From Arenibacter aquaticus (GTDB lineage: Bacteria; Bacteroidota; Bacteroidia; Flavobacteriales; Flavobacteriaceae): a DNA stretch of 64,000 nt. The DNA is taken from positions 211,973 to 275,972 of the forward strand of contig NZ_RQPJ01000003.1 in the NCBI RefSeq assembly GCF_003957295.1, written 5' to 3'. The translations under genes and the position numbers were made by a program. Each line of letters starts with the position of its first letter. Within the stretch, counting starts at the first letter, position 1. A model generated the notes under the pieces. That model ran no database searches and was not told the origin of the DNA. It was given only the letters and a program-made list of their open reading frames with translations. This document shows positions 38,207 to 49,272 of the stretch, piece after piece.

Positions 38207-39799
38207 ATGAAGTTGAATAACTCTACACCATTAATACTTTGCATTGGACTAGTTATATTGTGGACCTATAGTGTTTCCTTTAAAAAGGACGAACAAGAAA
38301 ATCAAACAAAGAAGAAACCGAACATTATCTTTCTCTTAAGTGATGATCAACGCGACAATACTTTTGGCGCCATGGATCACCCTACAATAAAAACACCTAA
38401 TGCCGATAGATTAATAAAAAAGGGAGTCAGATTTAAAAATACCTATATTGCCGCTCCAGTTTGCAGTCCCAGTAGAGTATCTTTCTTTACCGGAATGTAT
38501 GAACGGGTCCATGGTGTTGGATTTTCAACCAAGTTCCAATTAACGGAGGAACAATGGATGCAAACATACCCCCAACTACTTAGGTCCAACGGCTACCATT
38601 CTGGGTTTGTTGGCAAGTTTGGGGTAGAATATTACACCTTTAAAAGTAAGGCTTTCGAAAAATTTGACTATTGGGGCGCTCATGACGGATGGGCGGAATT
38701 TTGGCCAAAAGAACTTGAGAATTGTGAGGAGTATGCCAACGCAAAAGAAGATATTATCACCCCCATTATGGGCGAGAAAATTGAGGAATTCCTTGAAGAA
38801 ATTCCCGAGGACAAGCCCTTCAGCTTATCAGTCAGCTTTTCGGTTCCACATGGTAGCCAAATGGTATCCATGTACCCGGATAATGAATTGGCCGCTAAAT
38901 GTAGGATTCCGGCAAATGAGTACCCAAAATTAAAAGGCAGACCTTTTTATGACACCATGTACAGGGATGAGAAAATTACTATTCCCGCTGAAACAGGTAC
39001 AGATCCTTATGTAAATATTCCAAAAAATATTATGGACCAAAGTAAAGGAAGGGCCACGGGTACCTACATTTACGATTATAGCCGGGAATCCTGTAAAGAG
39101 CATTACATACGGTATTATCAGCAAATATCGGGGATGGACAAGGTAATTGGGGATTTAATGAAATCCCTGAAAAAAAAGGGGCTGAGCGATAACACCATTA
39201 TTATTTTTGCCAGCGACCATGGACTTCTAATGGGTGAATATGGTATGTCCGGAAAAGCACTTCTGTACGATATGGTAGAGAAGATACCATGTTTTATTTA
39301 TGACCCTCGGCTACCCAAAAATAAAAAGGGAATTACTGTAGACAATTTAGTTTCCAGTCTTGATATTACCTCTACAATTCTGGACTATGCCGGAATAGAA
39401 CCTCCAGCCAATATGCAGGGAAGAAGTCTAGTACCTTTAATAAATGGTACTGAAAAGGAATGGAGAAATGAACTTTTTCTTGAAAGCCTGTTTACTGGCA
39501 GGGATACCCCTTTTAGCGAAGGTATAAGAATGGGCGATTGGAAATACATAAGAATGTATGGACACCATCAATGGAGTTGGGAAGAGAAAGATGTAGATTT
39601 TAAAAGCAAAAAGCCAGAATATGAACAACTGTTCAATTTAAAGAACGACCCACGGGAAATGCACAATTTGATAAGTGAATACGAGGGCTCCAAAATTCTA
39701 AGTGAATTAAGACATAAAACAGCGAAATATTCGGAAGAAAAGAATCAGGAAAGGAAGAGATACATCCAATCCAATCCATCAGCCATAATGGCTAGGTAG
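38207..39799 (+). CDS. S1-family sulfatase (2)
   Basis: About 531 residues from the ATG at 38207; a TTG six bases upstream is an alternative start. A hydrophobic leader (residues 8-23) is followed by PNIIFLLSDDQRDNTFG and the formylglycine site C86-S-P-S-R90. The C-terminal sulfatase element QLFNLKNDPREMHNL is present. It is a complete type I sulfatase, probably periplasmic. It resembles the sulfatase module of the rhamnosidase fusion in PNIIFxLxDDQR. Its substrate subfamily cannot be assigned. Confidence 0.9.
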   Translation: MKLNNSTPLILCIGLVILWTYSVSFKKDEQENQTKKKPNIIFLLSDDQRDNTFGAMDHPTIKTPNADRLIKKGVRFKNTYIAAPVCSPSRVSFFTGMYERVHGVGFSTKFQLTEEQWMQTYPQLLRSNGYHSGFVGKFGVEYYTFKSKAFEKFDYWGAHDGWAEFWPKELENCEEYANAKEDIITPIMGEKIEEFLEEIPEDKPFSLSVSFSVPHGSQMVSMYPDNELAAKCRIPANEYPKLKGRPFYDTMYRDEKITIPAETGTDPYVNIPKNIMDQSKGRATGTYIYDYSRESCKEHYIRYYQQISGMDKVIGDLMKSLKKKGLSDNTIIIFASDHGLLMGEYGMSGKALLYDMVEKIPCFIYDPRLPKNKKGITVDNLVSSLDITSTILDYAGIEPPANMQGRSLVPLINGTEKEWRNELFLESLFTGRDTPFSEGIRMGDWKYIRMYGHHQWSWEEKDVDFKSKKPEYEQLFNLKNDPREMHNLISEYEGSKILSELRHKTAKYSEEKNQERKRYIQSNPSAIMAR

Positions 39800-40014
39800 G
39801 AACTCCTAATAATGAATTTTGTGGTATTGAGACCCCACAATTGCTATTTACTTGAAGGTGCAAACAGAACCTCTAAACTATACCTGCCCCATCAGGATAA
39901 AGAAAGGGATAAATACCCAGGAAAAATGCTAATAGCCGTGAACAATGTAATTACCACAAAAATCGGGATTGAAAATTAAAAACCTCTGCCCATCAAATAA
40001 AAAATAAGAATAGT

Positions 40015-41565
40015 ATGATATATAAAAAAAACTTAGAAAAAATAAGAGACTTTTACCCCAATAAAATAGTAGGCATATTGTTGATTTCAACTGTGTTGTT
40101 TGCCTGTAACAATTCCAAAAATTCCAAGACACCTACTGAGGAATTACCAAATATTGTATTCATTATGGCCGATGATATGGGCTATGGGGATGTTGGGTAT
40201 TACAATCCAGAGTCCGCAATACCAACCCCAAATATGGACAAACTTGCATCAGAGGGCGTTATGTTCACTGATGCCCATAGTCCCTCCGCGGTTTGCTCCC
40301 CATCCCGATACGGTCTTTTAACTGGACGCTATAGTTGGAGAACCAGATTAAAAAAAGCTGTACTTCTAGGCTATGATGAACCCTCCCTAATAGAGAAAGA
40401 TAGAATGACTCTTGCTTCCTTACTAAAACAAAAGGGATATACATCGGCCGCTATAGGGAAATGGCATGTTGGATGGAATTGGCAAACAAAAAATGGCTAT
40501 ACATTGCAAGACGACTTAAACAGCTCCGAAGACTATTCCGGTGTTGTTAAGCAGAATGAGGAAAATATAGATTTCTCTAAACCCATTTCCGGAGGCCCTC
40601 TTGATCTAGGGTTTGATTACTTCTTTGGTACCTTCGGATGTTCCACCAGCGATCCCCCGTACGCTTTTATCGAAAACAAACACACCGTAGGCAATCCTTC
40701 CGTATTAATTCCAGACTCCTTGGATGTGCTGCCGGGGGTGGTAAAAGGGCTAATGGTACCAGATTGGTCTGAAGAAAATGTAGACTTGGAGTTTACAAAA
40801 AAAGCAACAGCATTTATTGATAAAACCCAAAAGACACAGGGCAATAAACCATTTTTTCTTTATCTCGCCCTATCCTCTCCGCATATTCCTTTTTTACCTC
40901 CCAATTTTGCAAAAGGAAAAAGCCAGGAAGGCCCCAGAGGTGATTTGGTTACCGTTGTTGATTGGAGCGTAGGTAAAATCATGGAGACCTTGGAACACTA
41001 CAACCTATCTAAAAATACCCTAGTTATTGTTACCAGTGACAACGGCCCTAGAAAAGGAGCCAATGGTCATCTATCCGCTGGGAATTTTAAAGGCTACAAA
41101 GGCAACATATGGGAAGGGGGACATCGTATTCCCTTTATAGCCAAATGGCCAGACCATATAAAACAAGGAAGTGTAAGCAATGATGTTATTAGCTTAACCG
41201 ATATGTTTGCAACATTTTCCAATCTTACAGGCGCAACAGCTATTGGAGGGGAAGACAGCTACAATGTGCTCCCATCTTTCCTAGGGGAACAACTTAGTGG
41301 AGCAGAGCAGCAAGTACGGATTTTTCACTCCTATACAGGTAAATTCGCTATCCGGAAGGGAAAATGGAAACTTATAGAGGGTGAAACCAATAGAACAACC
41401 TCTGTTATGAACACCGCCACCACCACAAGCATTGGCGAATTATACGATTTGTCCGCCGACCCATATGAAACAACCAATCTATGGGAGAGCCGCCCCCAGA
41501 AAGTAAATGAGTTATCAGAACTATTGTTAAGGAGCAAGGAAACGGAATCTGTCATTAATCTGTAA
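40015..41565 (+). CDS. Arylsulfatase-type S1 sulfatase, lipoprotein
   Basis: 516 residues. A lipoprotein leader ends at LFAC31. The catalytic fold begins at LPNIVFIMADDMGYGDVGYY, with the formylglycine site C94-S-P-S-R98 followed by YGLLTGRYSWRT. GKWHVGW and TSDNGPRKGANGH give further active-site residues. The arylsulfatase-A-like pattern differs from the other three sulfatases here, which points to a different sulfate position or sugar. It ends 110 bases before an M1 aminopeptidase gene. Confidence 0.92.
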   Translation: MIYKKNLEKIRDFYPNKIVGILLISTVLFACNNSKNSKTPTEELPNIVFIMADDMGYGDVGYYNPESAIPTPNMDKLASEGVMFTDAHSPSAVCSPSRYGLLTGRYSWRTRLKKAVLLGYDEPSLIEKDRMTLASLLKQKGYTSAAIGKWHVGWNWQTKNGYTLQDDLNSSEDYSGVVKQNEENIDFSKPISGGPLDLGFDYFFGTFGCSTSDPPYAFIENKHTVGNPSVLIPDSLDVLPGVVKGLMVPDWSEENVDLEFTKKATAFIDKTQKTQGNKPFFLYLALSSPHIPFLPPNFAKGKSQEGPRGDLVTVVDWSVGKIMETLEHYNLSKNTLVIVTSDNGPRKGANGHLSAGNFKGYKGNIWEGGHRIPFIAKWPDHIKQGSVSNDVISLTDMFATFSNLTGATAIGGEDSYNVLPSFLGEQLSGAEQQVRIFHSYTGKFAIRKGKWKLIEGETNRTTSVMNTATTTSIGELYDLSADPYETTNLWESRPQKVNELSELLLRSKETESVINL

Positions 41566-41675
41566 CTTATGACCCATACATTAATACCGCAAAAAAAATT
41601 TAAACCAATTACATAATTGATGCTAAACAAAGTATTGATCATGTTATTGATTTCACCATCTAAAAAGAATAAAAG

Positions 41676-43331
41676 ATGAAAAATTGGAAAAAGAATATCA
41701 ATAGGATATTTATGCTCATTATATTTCTGGCCATACATCATTCATCCTTTGCGGACAATTACCCTAAAAACCCCCATATAGATGTTGTTCATTACATCTT
41801 TGATATCACATTATCCGATGATACCGACATAATCAAATCTACCGCTACCCTACTGGTTAAATTTAAAACCCATGGCATCCAAACTTTGCGTCTGGACCTG
41901 ACCAATAAAAGTGAGAAATTGAACAATAAGGGCATGAAGGTAAATCAGGTAAGCTCACAGGGAAAAGCCTTGGTGTACAGCCATGATTCCGATGTACTTT
42001 TGATTAATATGCCCCCCAGTATTAAAGACGAGGAGCGAAGTATCACAATTGAATATGAGGGAATTCCAAATGCAGGATTAAAAATAGGCCCTAACAAATA
42101 CGGTGACAGAACGTTTTTTAGCGGCAACTGGCCCAACAAAGCAAGAAATTGGCTGCCCACGGTAGACCATCCCTATGACAAGGCCAGTTGCGAATTTATT
42201 GTCACTGCACCATTAAAGTACCAAGTAGTTTCCAACGGACTAAAATTGGAAGAGAGCATCACAAGTAATGGGCAGCGTTTAACCCACTGGAAACAATCGG
42301 TCCCCATTGCTTGTTGGCTTTATGCCTTGGGAGTTGCTGAATTTGCCGTTCAATACGTGGATACTTTTAAGGGGAAATCCATACAAACCTGGGTATACAA
42401 ACAAGACCGGGCAAATGGTTTCTATGACTTTGCCATCCCTACCAAACAAGCCTTGGAATATTTTAGTAGTTACGTTGGTCCTTTTGCTTATGAAAAACTG
42501 GCCAATATACAATCCAATAGTGTTGGTGGTGGAATGGAGGCTGCTTCGGCAATATTTTATGGGGATAAATCCGTTGACGGCACTAGAAGTATTAGGTGGA
42601 GAAATGTTGTTATCCATGAAATAGCCCACCAATGGTTCGGAAACGCCGTTACCGAATACGATTGGGACGATGTGTGGCTTAGCGAAGGGCTTACTACCTA
42701 CTTTACCATGCGGTTTATTAAGCATGCCTATGGAGAGGATGCCTTTCGTGAAGAGCTAAAAAAAGCAAGGAATACTGTCTTTAAATTATCCACAAACAAC
42801 GAGGATTACCGAATTGTACATGACAATTTAACGGATATGAAAGAAGTTACTTCCGGACTTACCTACCAAAAAGGCGCATGGATTACTCATATGATATGCA
42901 ATCATATTGGGGAAGAAGCCTTTCAAAAAGGAATAAGGGATTACTATCAAAGAAACTTTAATGGCAATGCCAGTACACAGGATCTTAGGATGGCTCTGGA
43001 ACGGGCTTCCGGGAAAGAGCTAACCCATTTCTTTAACCAATGGCTTTATCAGGGCGGTAATATAAAACTAAAGGGAACATGGAGCTATAATTCTAAAAAC
43101 AAGATGATCCAAATTGAATTGACTCAAATGCAGCCAGCAAAATACAGCTTTACCATGCCACTGGAAGTGGATATCTTAACCAATGGAAACAGCCCTATGC
43201 ACAGGGAAATTATACAACTGAACAAGCGCAAGCTAAAGGTTTCCATTCCCTGCGAATCCGAACCGGAGAATATCTATTTGGATCCGGAAACAAAACTATT
43301 GGCCCAATGGGATTTTACCCGTAAAAATTGA
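41676..43331 (+). CDS. M1-family aminopeptidase (secreted)
   Basis: 551 residues with a signal peptide ending near SFAD. The zinc site is H314-E-I-A-H318 with E337 (HEIAHQW and 18 residues to E), the M1 pattern. A GGGMEAAS segment near 287-294 replaces the usual GAMEN exopeptidase loop. The C-terminal domain is shorter than in typical PepN. It would release N-terminal residues from peptides in the periplasm. Its neighbours are sulfatases on one side and M60 peptidases on the other. Confidence 0.9.
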   Translation: MKNWKKNINRIFMLIIFLAIHHSSFADNYPKNPHIDVVHYIFDITLSDDTDIIKSTATLLVKFKTHGIQTLRLDLTNKSEKLNNKGMKVNQVSSQGKALVYSHDSDVLLINMPPSIKDEERSITIEYEGIPNAGLKIGPNKYGDRTFFSGNWPNKARNWLPTVDHPYDKASCEFIVTAPLKYQVVSNGLKLEESITSNGQRLTHWKQSVPIACWLYALGVAEFAVQYVDTFKGKSIQTWVYKQDRANGFYDFAIPTKQALEYFSSYVGPFAYEKLANIQSNSVGGGMEAASAIFYGDKSVDGTRSIRWRNVVIHEIAHQWFGNAVTEYDWDDVWLSEGLTTYFTMRFIKHAYGEDAFREELKKARNTVFKLSTNNEDYRIVHDNLTDMKEVTSGLTYQKGAWITHMICNHIGEEAFQKGIRDYYQRNFNGNASTQDLRMALERASGKELTHFFNQWLYQGGNIKLKGTWSYNSKNKMIQIELTQMQPAKYSFTMPLEVDILTNGNSPMHREIIQLNKRKLKVSIPCESEPENIYLDPETKLLAQWDFTRKN

Positions 43332-43748
43332 GGATAACAAACAACAAAGTTTGCCTGCCAATAGTGAACTTGCCATACCACAACTCTGTTAACCGTAGTC
43401 GGTCTTTGCCTATTTAATGTTCCGTGCTCCAATGAGTACGGACTTTAGGGCAAGTACCGACTTATATAGTTGCAGGTTCTTATCCAACAAAGGTTTCTTC
43501 ACAAATACCAAAATCATATTTTGATTATACATCTTCACTAATTGCTGATGTTGTTTTCTTCAAATATGAATACAGCAAACTCTCCTGATCCTATTTTGTT
43601 AAAATAGTATAGTGTTTGGCAAAAAAGTTACGCTCGTTTTCTATTCTATTAAATTATTATTGTACAGATAACATGAATTTTCTGACATGAATACATAATT
43701 CTTACAGTAGAAACATTTAAAAATAACCATTTTAATCAATCTTTAATT
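43332..43748. other. Upstream region of the first M60-like gene
   Basis: 417 bases without coding potential. From about 43580 to 43665 it aligns closely with 49100-49185, upstream of the second M60-like gene. The recurrent motif is at 43597-43613 (TTGTTAAAATAGTATAG). The two genes have a common upstream block. Confidence 0.55.
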
Positions 43749-46700
43749 ATGCAAAAAAAACTACCATGTAAACAGTTATTAACCTTGTATCTGCTCGCAA
43801 TAACATCATCTGTTTTTGCCCAGGACCTTTTTTTTGAACAGTCCAATGGCACTTCAAGCACATTTGGACAAATAGATGTATATCAACAATCCAGCAATTC
43901 CTTAAGGGAAAATATTGACGTTAATGCCGCTTTTGACAAAACTGAAGGGTGGGAATTATTAGCTCTGGATGGGTCCAATTATTACTTTCAGATTACAGAT
44001 ATGACATCTAGCAATTATGGGCAAATAGATATTTGGGACAACAAAACAAAAACCAGAAGTAATTATGGCAATTTATCTTCAATTTTCCCAGACCCCACCA
44101 ATTGGAAATTGGGAGGTGCAGACAATGCTATTTTATACTTCGGTTCGGCTGTAGAAAACAGTGAAATTGTTTCTTGGGACGGTACTACAATAAGTACGTT
44201 TGCACACCTAAGAGACGTAGTTGTTTTTCCTAAATATTGGAGATTCGCAGGATTTCATAACGGGGTAATGTATATTGAATGGACCAATGCCAGTAATGCC
44301 CGCCCTTCCATAAAAACTTGGAATGGTTCCAAATCTGTAGGCACCTATGATAACACTAACTACTATGACGCCTATGATGATGCCTATCTATTTGGCGTAT
44401 CCAACTTTATTGTAACAGATAATTCCCAACTTTTGGTTGAGTTGGAAAAAGTTAAAAACCATATTTTGGGTACCGCTACTTTATCAGCAGCCGATTTAAA
44501 GGCAGTAGGCAATGCTATTGCTATGGACAATATATTGTTTACAGACAATTATGATGTTATCAATCAAGGGTTGGAGGTAATTGAATTATATGAATCCCAA
44601 TTTGGAGGATTGTTTACCACAGGTACTACAACCAAAGGAGGTTTTAGTAGAACAGCATCGGGTTATGAGTTAGAGAATTTAATGCTTGTATTAATGCAAT
44701 CTGTTTTAGATCATTCCTACACTGAAGCTAACCTAAGCGCATACCCTCAATTATTCAACAATAGGTTATTTAAAACCTCCTCTTATTTCCCAGGAGCGGT
44801 TGCACAACCTGCTGATCCTTCACAAAGTTTTACCATAAAAATCAATGGAACACATGTACGCAAACCAGGTACACAAGCTAATTATGAAACCGAGGATGCA
44901 AGGCGGCCAACAGGCTGTTATTTAGCACCGGGAAGTGTTGCAAAAGTCACCGTTCCGTCCTCATTGGTTGGTATAGGCGCAACCATATTAGTAGGGGCAC
45001 ATACTTGGGATTTATCAAAGAAATCGACCATTAAAAGAATGGATAGGGTGACTACCAAATACGAAATAAATAGTACAACAACTACGATTGCCAATCCATT
45101 GGGAGGGGGTGTTTACATAAATGTACCATATCAAAAAGATTTGGGCATCCTTAATATTACCCTGGAAAATGTGGTTCGTTCCCCGTATTATGCGAGAACC
45201 GCAGCCAATCAAACAAGCCTCAGCGATTGGTTGAACGTAGAACGATTACGTGGTGCCCCTTGGACAGATATTGAAACGGACAAAGTAATGATGCAGGTGC
45301 CCACATCATGGATTTATGCATATGACGATATTGAAACGGCCATGAATGATTGGGATATGTCCATGGACGCTATTTCTACACTTCTAGGAAGGCCTCTCCT
45401 TAGATCCAAGACAGTTATCTACATGCAGGTAGATGTCATAAAAAGGGGGAGCGCCAACTTCCCCGGATACCCACAATCAAACGTTTCTTACAACCCTTAT
45501 AAAGATTATGGCGGATACTACAACAACTACCTAATCAACGGCCCAAGACATGAAAGAGGATATTTAACCAATGTATTGTTCCACGAACAGGGTCACGCAG
45601 AAAAGGTCTATAAATTTAAAGGTGAAATTGAGTCTTTTGTTAATTTCCTATGGGTAGCTGTTCATAACAAAAAATTTGGAGTAGAGTTGAACAAGGCTTT
45701 TGAAGAATCGTTCAACGGTTACGGTTTATCGCACACTCTTGAAGAAGCAGCCATTAGTTGGATGATAACCGAAAATTTTAGAAATGGGAACCCTATGAGT
45801 ACCCAAACAGGACAATATCGTCAAGAGCTCTCCTATCAACCAAGAGGCCATGCAAAATATGCCGATTTAGTACGACTTTTTAACTGGGAAGCCTTGGAGC
45901 AATTTTATGCCAACACAAGTGAAAGTTACGAGAAAGGGGAAATAGATTATTCGGCCAATGTCAATGCTGTACCTACCGATGACCGACTGCTAAGAATGTC
46001 CCAGGCAGCGGGTTACGATTTGCGACCGCTTATTCATTTTTGGGGTATTCATCCAGATGATAATAGCAGCTTGGAAACAGCGATACAAAACAGTAACTTA
46101 AAAAAATCTACTGCCATATATGATCAATTATCATATTACAAAACCATAGTCCCTATGGATAACACGGCTTTTAGGGATTTTGGATTGGTAGATTATTCTG
46201 AAAATAGAATTCAAAATAGTTCCTATTTTAATCATACTGCGCAAAGTTACTACCCAGGCTTCTTTAAAAAGTGGTGGGATGGTTATAATGAACCAGAAGG
46301 GCAGGCAGCTGTAGATCAAATACAAAGTATTTTAGACCTGTACTTCCCTGACGGCAGACCAGAAGAGGAAAATACATCCTGCCTAGAAATTAAACCACTT
46401 TCAGTTATATCCAGTTCAGCTACGAGCCCAGAAAACACTTTGGACAATGACCCGGCTACAGCATGGACCGCTCAAGGCAAGGGCGAATACCTGCTTTACG
46501 ATCTAGGAGAAGTTTATGAACTATGTGACCTAGGAATTAACTTTGAAAATGGACAAACAAGGTTCGATTATTTTGATATAGAAGTTTCTAGGGACAATCA
46601 AACCTTTCTAGCTGTAAAACAAGACTTATCTAGCACCAAAACCACCGCTTCTTTTGATACGTATTCTATTTCTAGAAAAGCACGTTATGTAAAGATTATT

Positions 46701-48788
46701 GGTCGTGGAAATGAAACCGATGACTGGAACAGTATTAGTGATGTAAAGTTCTATTTTAAACGAGAGCTGCCGTTTGCCGATATTGATCCGTATTCAAGAA
46801 TTGAAGCAGAAGACTATTTCCTAGCCAACAGTGCTGAAGAAGTCCCCACAACAGATGTGGATGGTGATCTAGATTTACACGTTAATGATGGGGGCTGGAT
46901 CGCTTTCAACAGTTTAGATCTTTCTGAAGCGGGTAGTATAATATTACGTATTGCAAGTACTGTTGATAATGGAATGATAGAAATACGAAAGGGCGCTTAT
47001 AACGGTGAGCTCGTTACTACCGTTGCAGTTCCCAATACCGGCTCTGAAAATTCCTGGGAAACACTTAAAACCGAATTCCCTTCCCTTGAGGGAGAAGACA
47101 ACTATTATCTGACTTTTAAAGGAGCCGAAAGCAATGCCTTTAAAATAAACTGGTTGCAGTTCCTTAAACAACCAATAATTATTGAGAATTCCACAACTAT
47201 TGAAGCAGAGGATTACTTCCTCCAATCAGGAGTTGAAGTGCAACCAACATTAGACTTGGATGGCGGCGAACAAATTGGAACTATAGATCATGGGGATTAT
47301 ATATCATTTGATCTGGATGTGCAATCTTCAGGTGTTTATAATGTGTCCTTGCGAATTTCTCCCCTAGTTGCAGCTAGCAGCATCATTCTCCGTAAAGATG
47401 ACGGAAGCTATGAAGAAGTGGCTGTTCCAGATGCAAATGACGATGAACCATGGCAAACAATTACAACATACCTAAAACTTGCCTCAGGGGTACAATCACT
47501 CAGGTTCGAATTTGAGGGAGGGGATTCTAATTTGCTTAACTTGAACTGGATAAAATTTGATTTGACCGGCCTTGACCTTCAATTGATATCACAAAACAAA
47601 GGTTCTGCCACGAATAATAGCATTCAAGCAGATCTGGAAATTGTTAACCTTGGTGCAGATACCATCAACTTGGATGATCTTACTGTTCGCTACTGGTTTA
47701 CTGCAGAAGATTATGCTTCGTTGGATTTTTGGTGCGATTATGCCCAAATTGGCAATCAAAATATTTCGGCCCAATTTGAAAACAGTTCTCCGCCTAGGTC
47801 TGGTGGCCTAACCTATTTAGAACTTTCATTTACAGGTGGAATAGAACTAAACACGCAATCCAGTACCGGTATCATTCAAACCCGTTTTGCGAAAAGCGAC
47901 TGGACAGATTTTGATGAAACAGATGATTACTCCTATAAGCCTTCCAATAACTTTATAGAAAATGAACAAATTACCATATATAAAGATGGAGCACTTATTT
48001 GGGGGGAAGAACCTGAAATAGAGGAAGCCAGTACATCCTTAGTAGCGGAGTACAAACCTGGTAATCCTGTGAAATCATCGGATAATCAAATTAAACCCCA
48101 TTTTCAGATAAAAAATACAGGTAATACTGCTATACCTCTTTCTTCAATCACATTGAAATATTGGTTTACACCAGAGGGTTCCCAGGATATTAATTTCATA
48201 GTAGATTGGGCAAAAATGGGTGAAAATAGTATTGTGGGAATCGTGCATGACTCCAAAGACGGTACCAATAAGTACCTGGAAGTTTCATTCAATAGTAACG
48301 ACACACTCCACAGTCTGAGTGGTACGGGAGAAATACGCAGCCGTTTGCACAAAACCGATTGGAGCAGTTTTGATGAAACGGACGACTATTCCTATATAGA
48401 TACCAGAAATTATGAATCGAACCAAAAGATTGCATTGTACGTAGACAATAGCTTGGTTTGGGGCGTAGAGCCAGAGAATAATTTGGCAGCAAATAAAGTA
48501 TTCACAGCTGAAAAGTCCATAGCGGAGGATAATCCTATTTCCCCCGAATTAAATGAAGTAGCTGTTGATGTGTATCCTAATCCCGTAACGGAATTTGTAA
48601 CAATAGTAAATAAAGAAAGTGAAAGCAGAATAGAGCTATACGATTATACAGGCCGATTTATTCTCAGTAATAATACTATGAAGCATCAGCATGTAATAGA
48701 TCTACAATCCCTTGCAAAGGGGCTTTATATTGTATACGTTTATAATAATGAGGGAAGTGTTGTTTTAAAGAAAATAATAAAGAAATAA
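43749..48788 (+). CDS. M60-like peptidase with F5/8C, CBM6, CBM3 and type IX secretion domains
   Basis: 1679 residues with a signal peptide (to SVFAQ). Residues ~27-225 form an N-terminal domain with repeated FGQID/YGQIDIW units. Residues ~230-870 are the M60 (enhancin-like) region, with the hallmark RRPTGCYLAPG and the zinc site H612-E-Q-G-H616 and E626. Then come an F5/8C (CBM32-like) domain (878-1005), two CBM6-like domains starting at IEAEDYF (1018, 1151), two CBM3-like domains (1276-1422, 1429-1577) and a type IX secretion C-terminal domain (1600-1679, DVYPNP). M60 enzymes cut O-glycosylated proteins. The product should be surface-attached or secreted and target a glycoprotein in a polysaccharide matrix. 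Confidence 0.9.
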   Translation: MQKKLPCKQLLTLYLLAITSSVFAQDLFFEQSNGTSSTFGQIDVYQQSSNSLRENIDVNAAFDKTEGWELLALDGSNYYFQITDMTSSNYGQIDIWDNKTKTRSNYGNLSSIFPDPTNWKLGGADNAILYFGSAVENSEIVSWDGTTISTFAHLRDVVVFPKYWRFAGFHNGVMYIEWTNASNARPSIKTWNGSKSVGTYDNTNYYDAYDDAYLFGVSNFIVTDNSQLLVELEKVKNHILGTATLSAADLKAVGNAIAMDNILFTDNYDVINQGLEVIELYESQFGGLFTTGTTTKGGFSRTASGYELENLMLVLMQSVLDHSYTEANLSAYPQLFNNRLFKTSSYFPGAVAQPADPSQSFTIKINGTHVRKPGTQANYETEDARRPTGCYLAPGSVAKVTVPSSLVGIGATILVGAHTWDLSKKSTIKRMDRVTTKYEINSTTTTIANPLGGGVYINVPYQKDLGILNITLENVVRSPYYARTAANQTSLSDWLNVERLRGAPWTDIETDKVMMQVPTSWIYAYDDIETAMNDWDMSMDAISTLLGRPLLRSKTVIYMQVDVIKRGSANFPGYPQSNVSYNPYKDYGGYYNNYLINGPRHERGYLTNVLFHEQGHAEKVYKFKGEIESFVNFLWVAVHNKKFGVELNKAFEESFNGYGLSHTLEEAAISWMITENFRNGNPMSTQTGQYRQELSYQPRGHAKYADLVRLFNWEALEQFYANTSESYEKGEIDYSANVNAVPTDDRLLRMSQAAGYDLRPLIHFWGIHPDDNSSLETAIQNSNLKKSTAIYDQLSYYKTIVPMDNTAFRDFGLVDYSENRIQNSSYFNHTAQSYYPGFFKKWWDGYNEPEGQAAVDQIQSILDLYFPDGRPEEENTSCLEIKPLSVISSSATSPENTLDNDPATAWTAQGKGEYLLYDLGEVYELCDLGINFENGQTRFDYFDIEVSRDNQTFLAVKQDLSSTKTTASFDTYSISRKARYVKIIGRGNETDDWNSISDVKFYFKRELPFADIDPYSRIEAEDYFLANSAEEVPTTDVDGDLDLHVNDGGWIAFNSLDLSEAGSIILRIASTVDNGMIEIRKGAYNGELVTTVAVPNTGSENSWETLKTEFPSLEGEDNYYLTFKGAESNAFKINWLQFLKQPIIIENSTTIEAEDYFLQSGVEVQPTLDLDGGEQIGTIDHGDYISFDLDVQSSGVYNVSLRISPLVAASSIILRKDDGSYEEVAVPDANDDEPWQTITTYLKLASGVQSLRFEFEGGDSNLLNLNWIKFDLTGLDLQLISQNKGSATNNSIQADLEIVNLGADTINLDDLTVRYWFTAEDYASLDFWCDYAQIGNQNISAQFENSSPPRSGGLTYLELSFTGGIELNTQSSTGIIQTRFAKSDWTDFDETDDYSYKPSNNFIENEQITIYKDGALIWGEEPEIEEASTSLVAEYKPGNPVKSSDNQIKPHFQIKNTGNTAIPLSSITLKYWFTPEGSQDINFIVDWAKMGENSIVGIVHDSKDGTNKYLEVSFNSNDTLHSLSGTGEIRSRLHKTDWSSFDETDDYSYIDTRNYESNQKIALYVDNSLVWGVEPENNLAANKVFTAEKSIAEDNPISPELNEVAVDVYPNPVTEFVTIVNKESESRIELYDYTGRFILSNNTMKHQHVIDLQSLAKGLYIVYVYNNEGSVVLKKIIKK

Positions 48789-48814
48789 ACCACTGGACAA
48801 CACATAAATTTATA

Positions 48815-48845
48815 AAAACAAGGGTTCACGCAGCCCTTGTTTTTT
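48815..48845 (+). terminator. Terminator after the first M60-like gene
   Basis: Perfect 11-bp stem, aaaaacaaggg (48815-48825) with cccttgttttt (48835-48845), and a nine-base T tract. Confidence 0.85.
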
Positions 48846-48849
48846 TTTG

Positions 48850-49272
48850 CGTAAATAAACCATACGTTAACCAAAGAGAAGTATGAACAATTTATGCACA
48901 ACTAAGACCAAGGAACAAGATGATTTAAAATTATGGTTGTGGAGCAATAATCTCTTTGTGGTTTTATAAAACGGGAAAAGAATTAGGCCCGATAATTGCG
49001 GATACTTTTCCAACTAAATTGTTATCAGAAAACCAAAACTATAATTTGTTCTTACGTTCAAAATGTTACTTATTTACTTTTGAAACGACCATAAAAAACT
49101 CCCGTGATCCAATTTTATCAAAATAGTACAGTGTTGTGCCAATAAGTTATGCTTGTTTTATTTCTTATAATTATAATATTGTGCTTAAAAAAAGATCCAG
49201 AATTTTATGAAGAGAAGCTTTTGATAATACAGGAGCAAACTTCTTAAATCACATTTTAAATAAAACTTTATT
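48850..49272. other. Upstream region of the second M60-like gene
   Basis: A gene-free stretch. The part from about 49100 to 49185 aligns with the region upstream of the first M60-like gene, including the recurrent motif at 49114-49131 (ATTTTATCAAAATAGTACAG-like). Confidence 0.5.
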
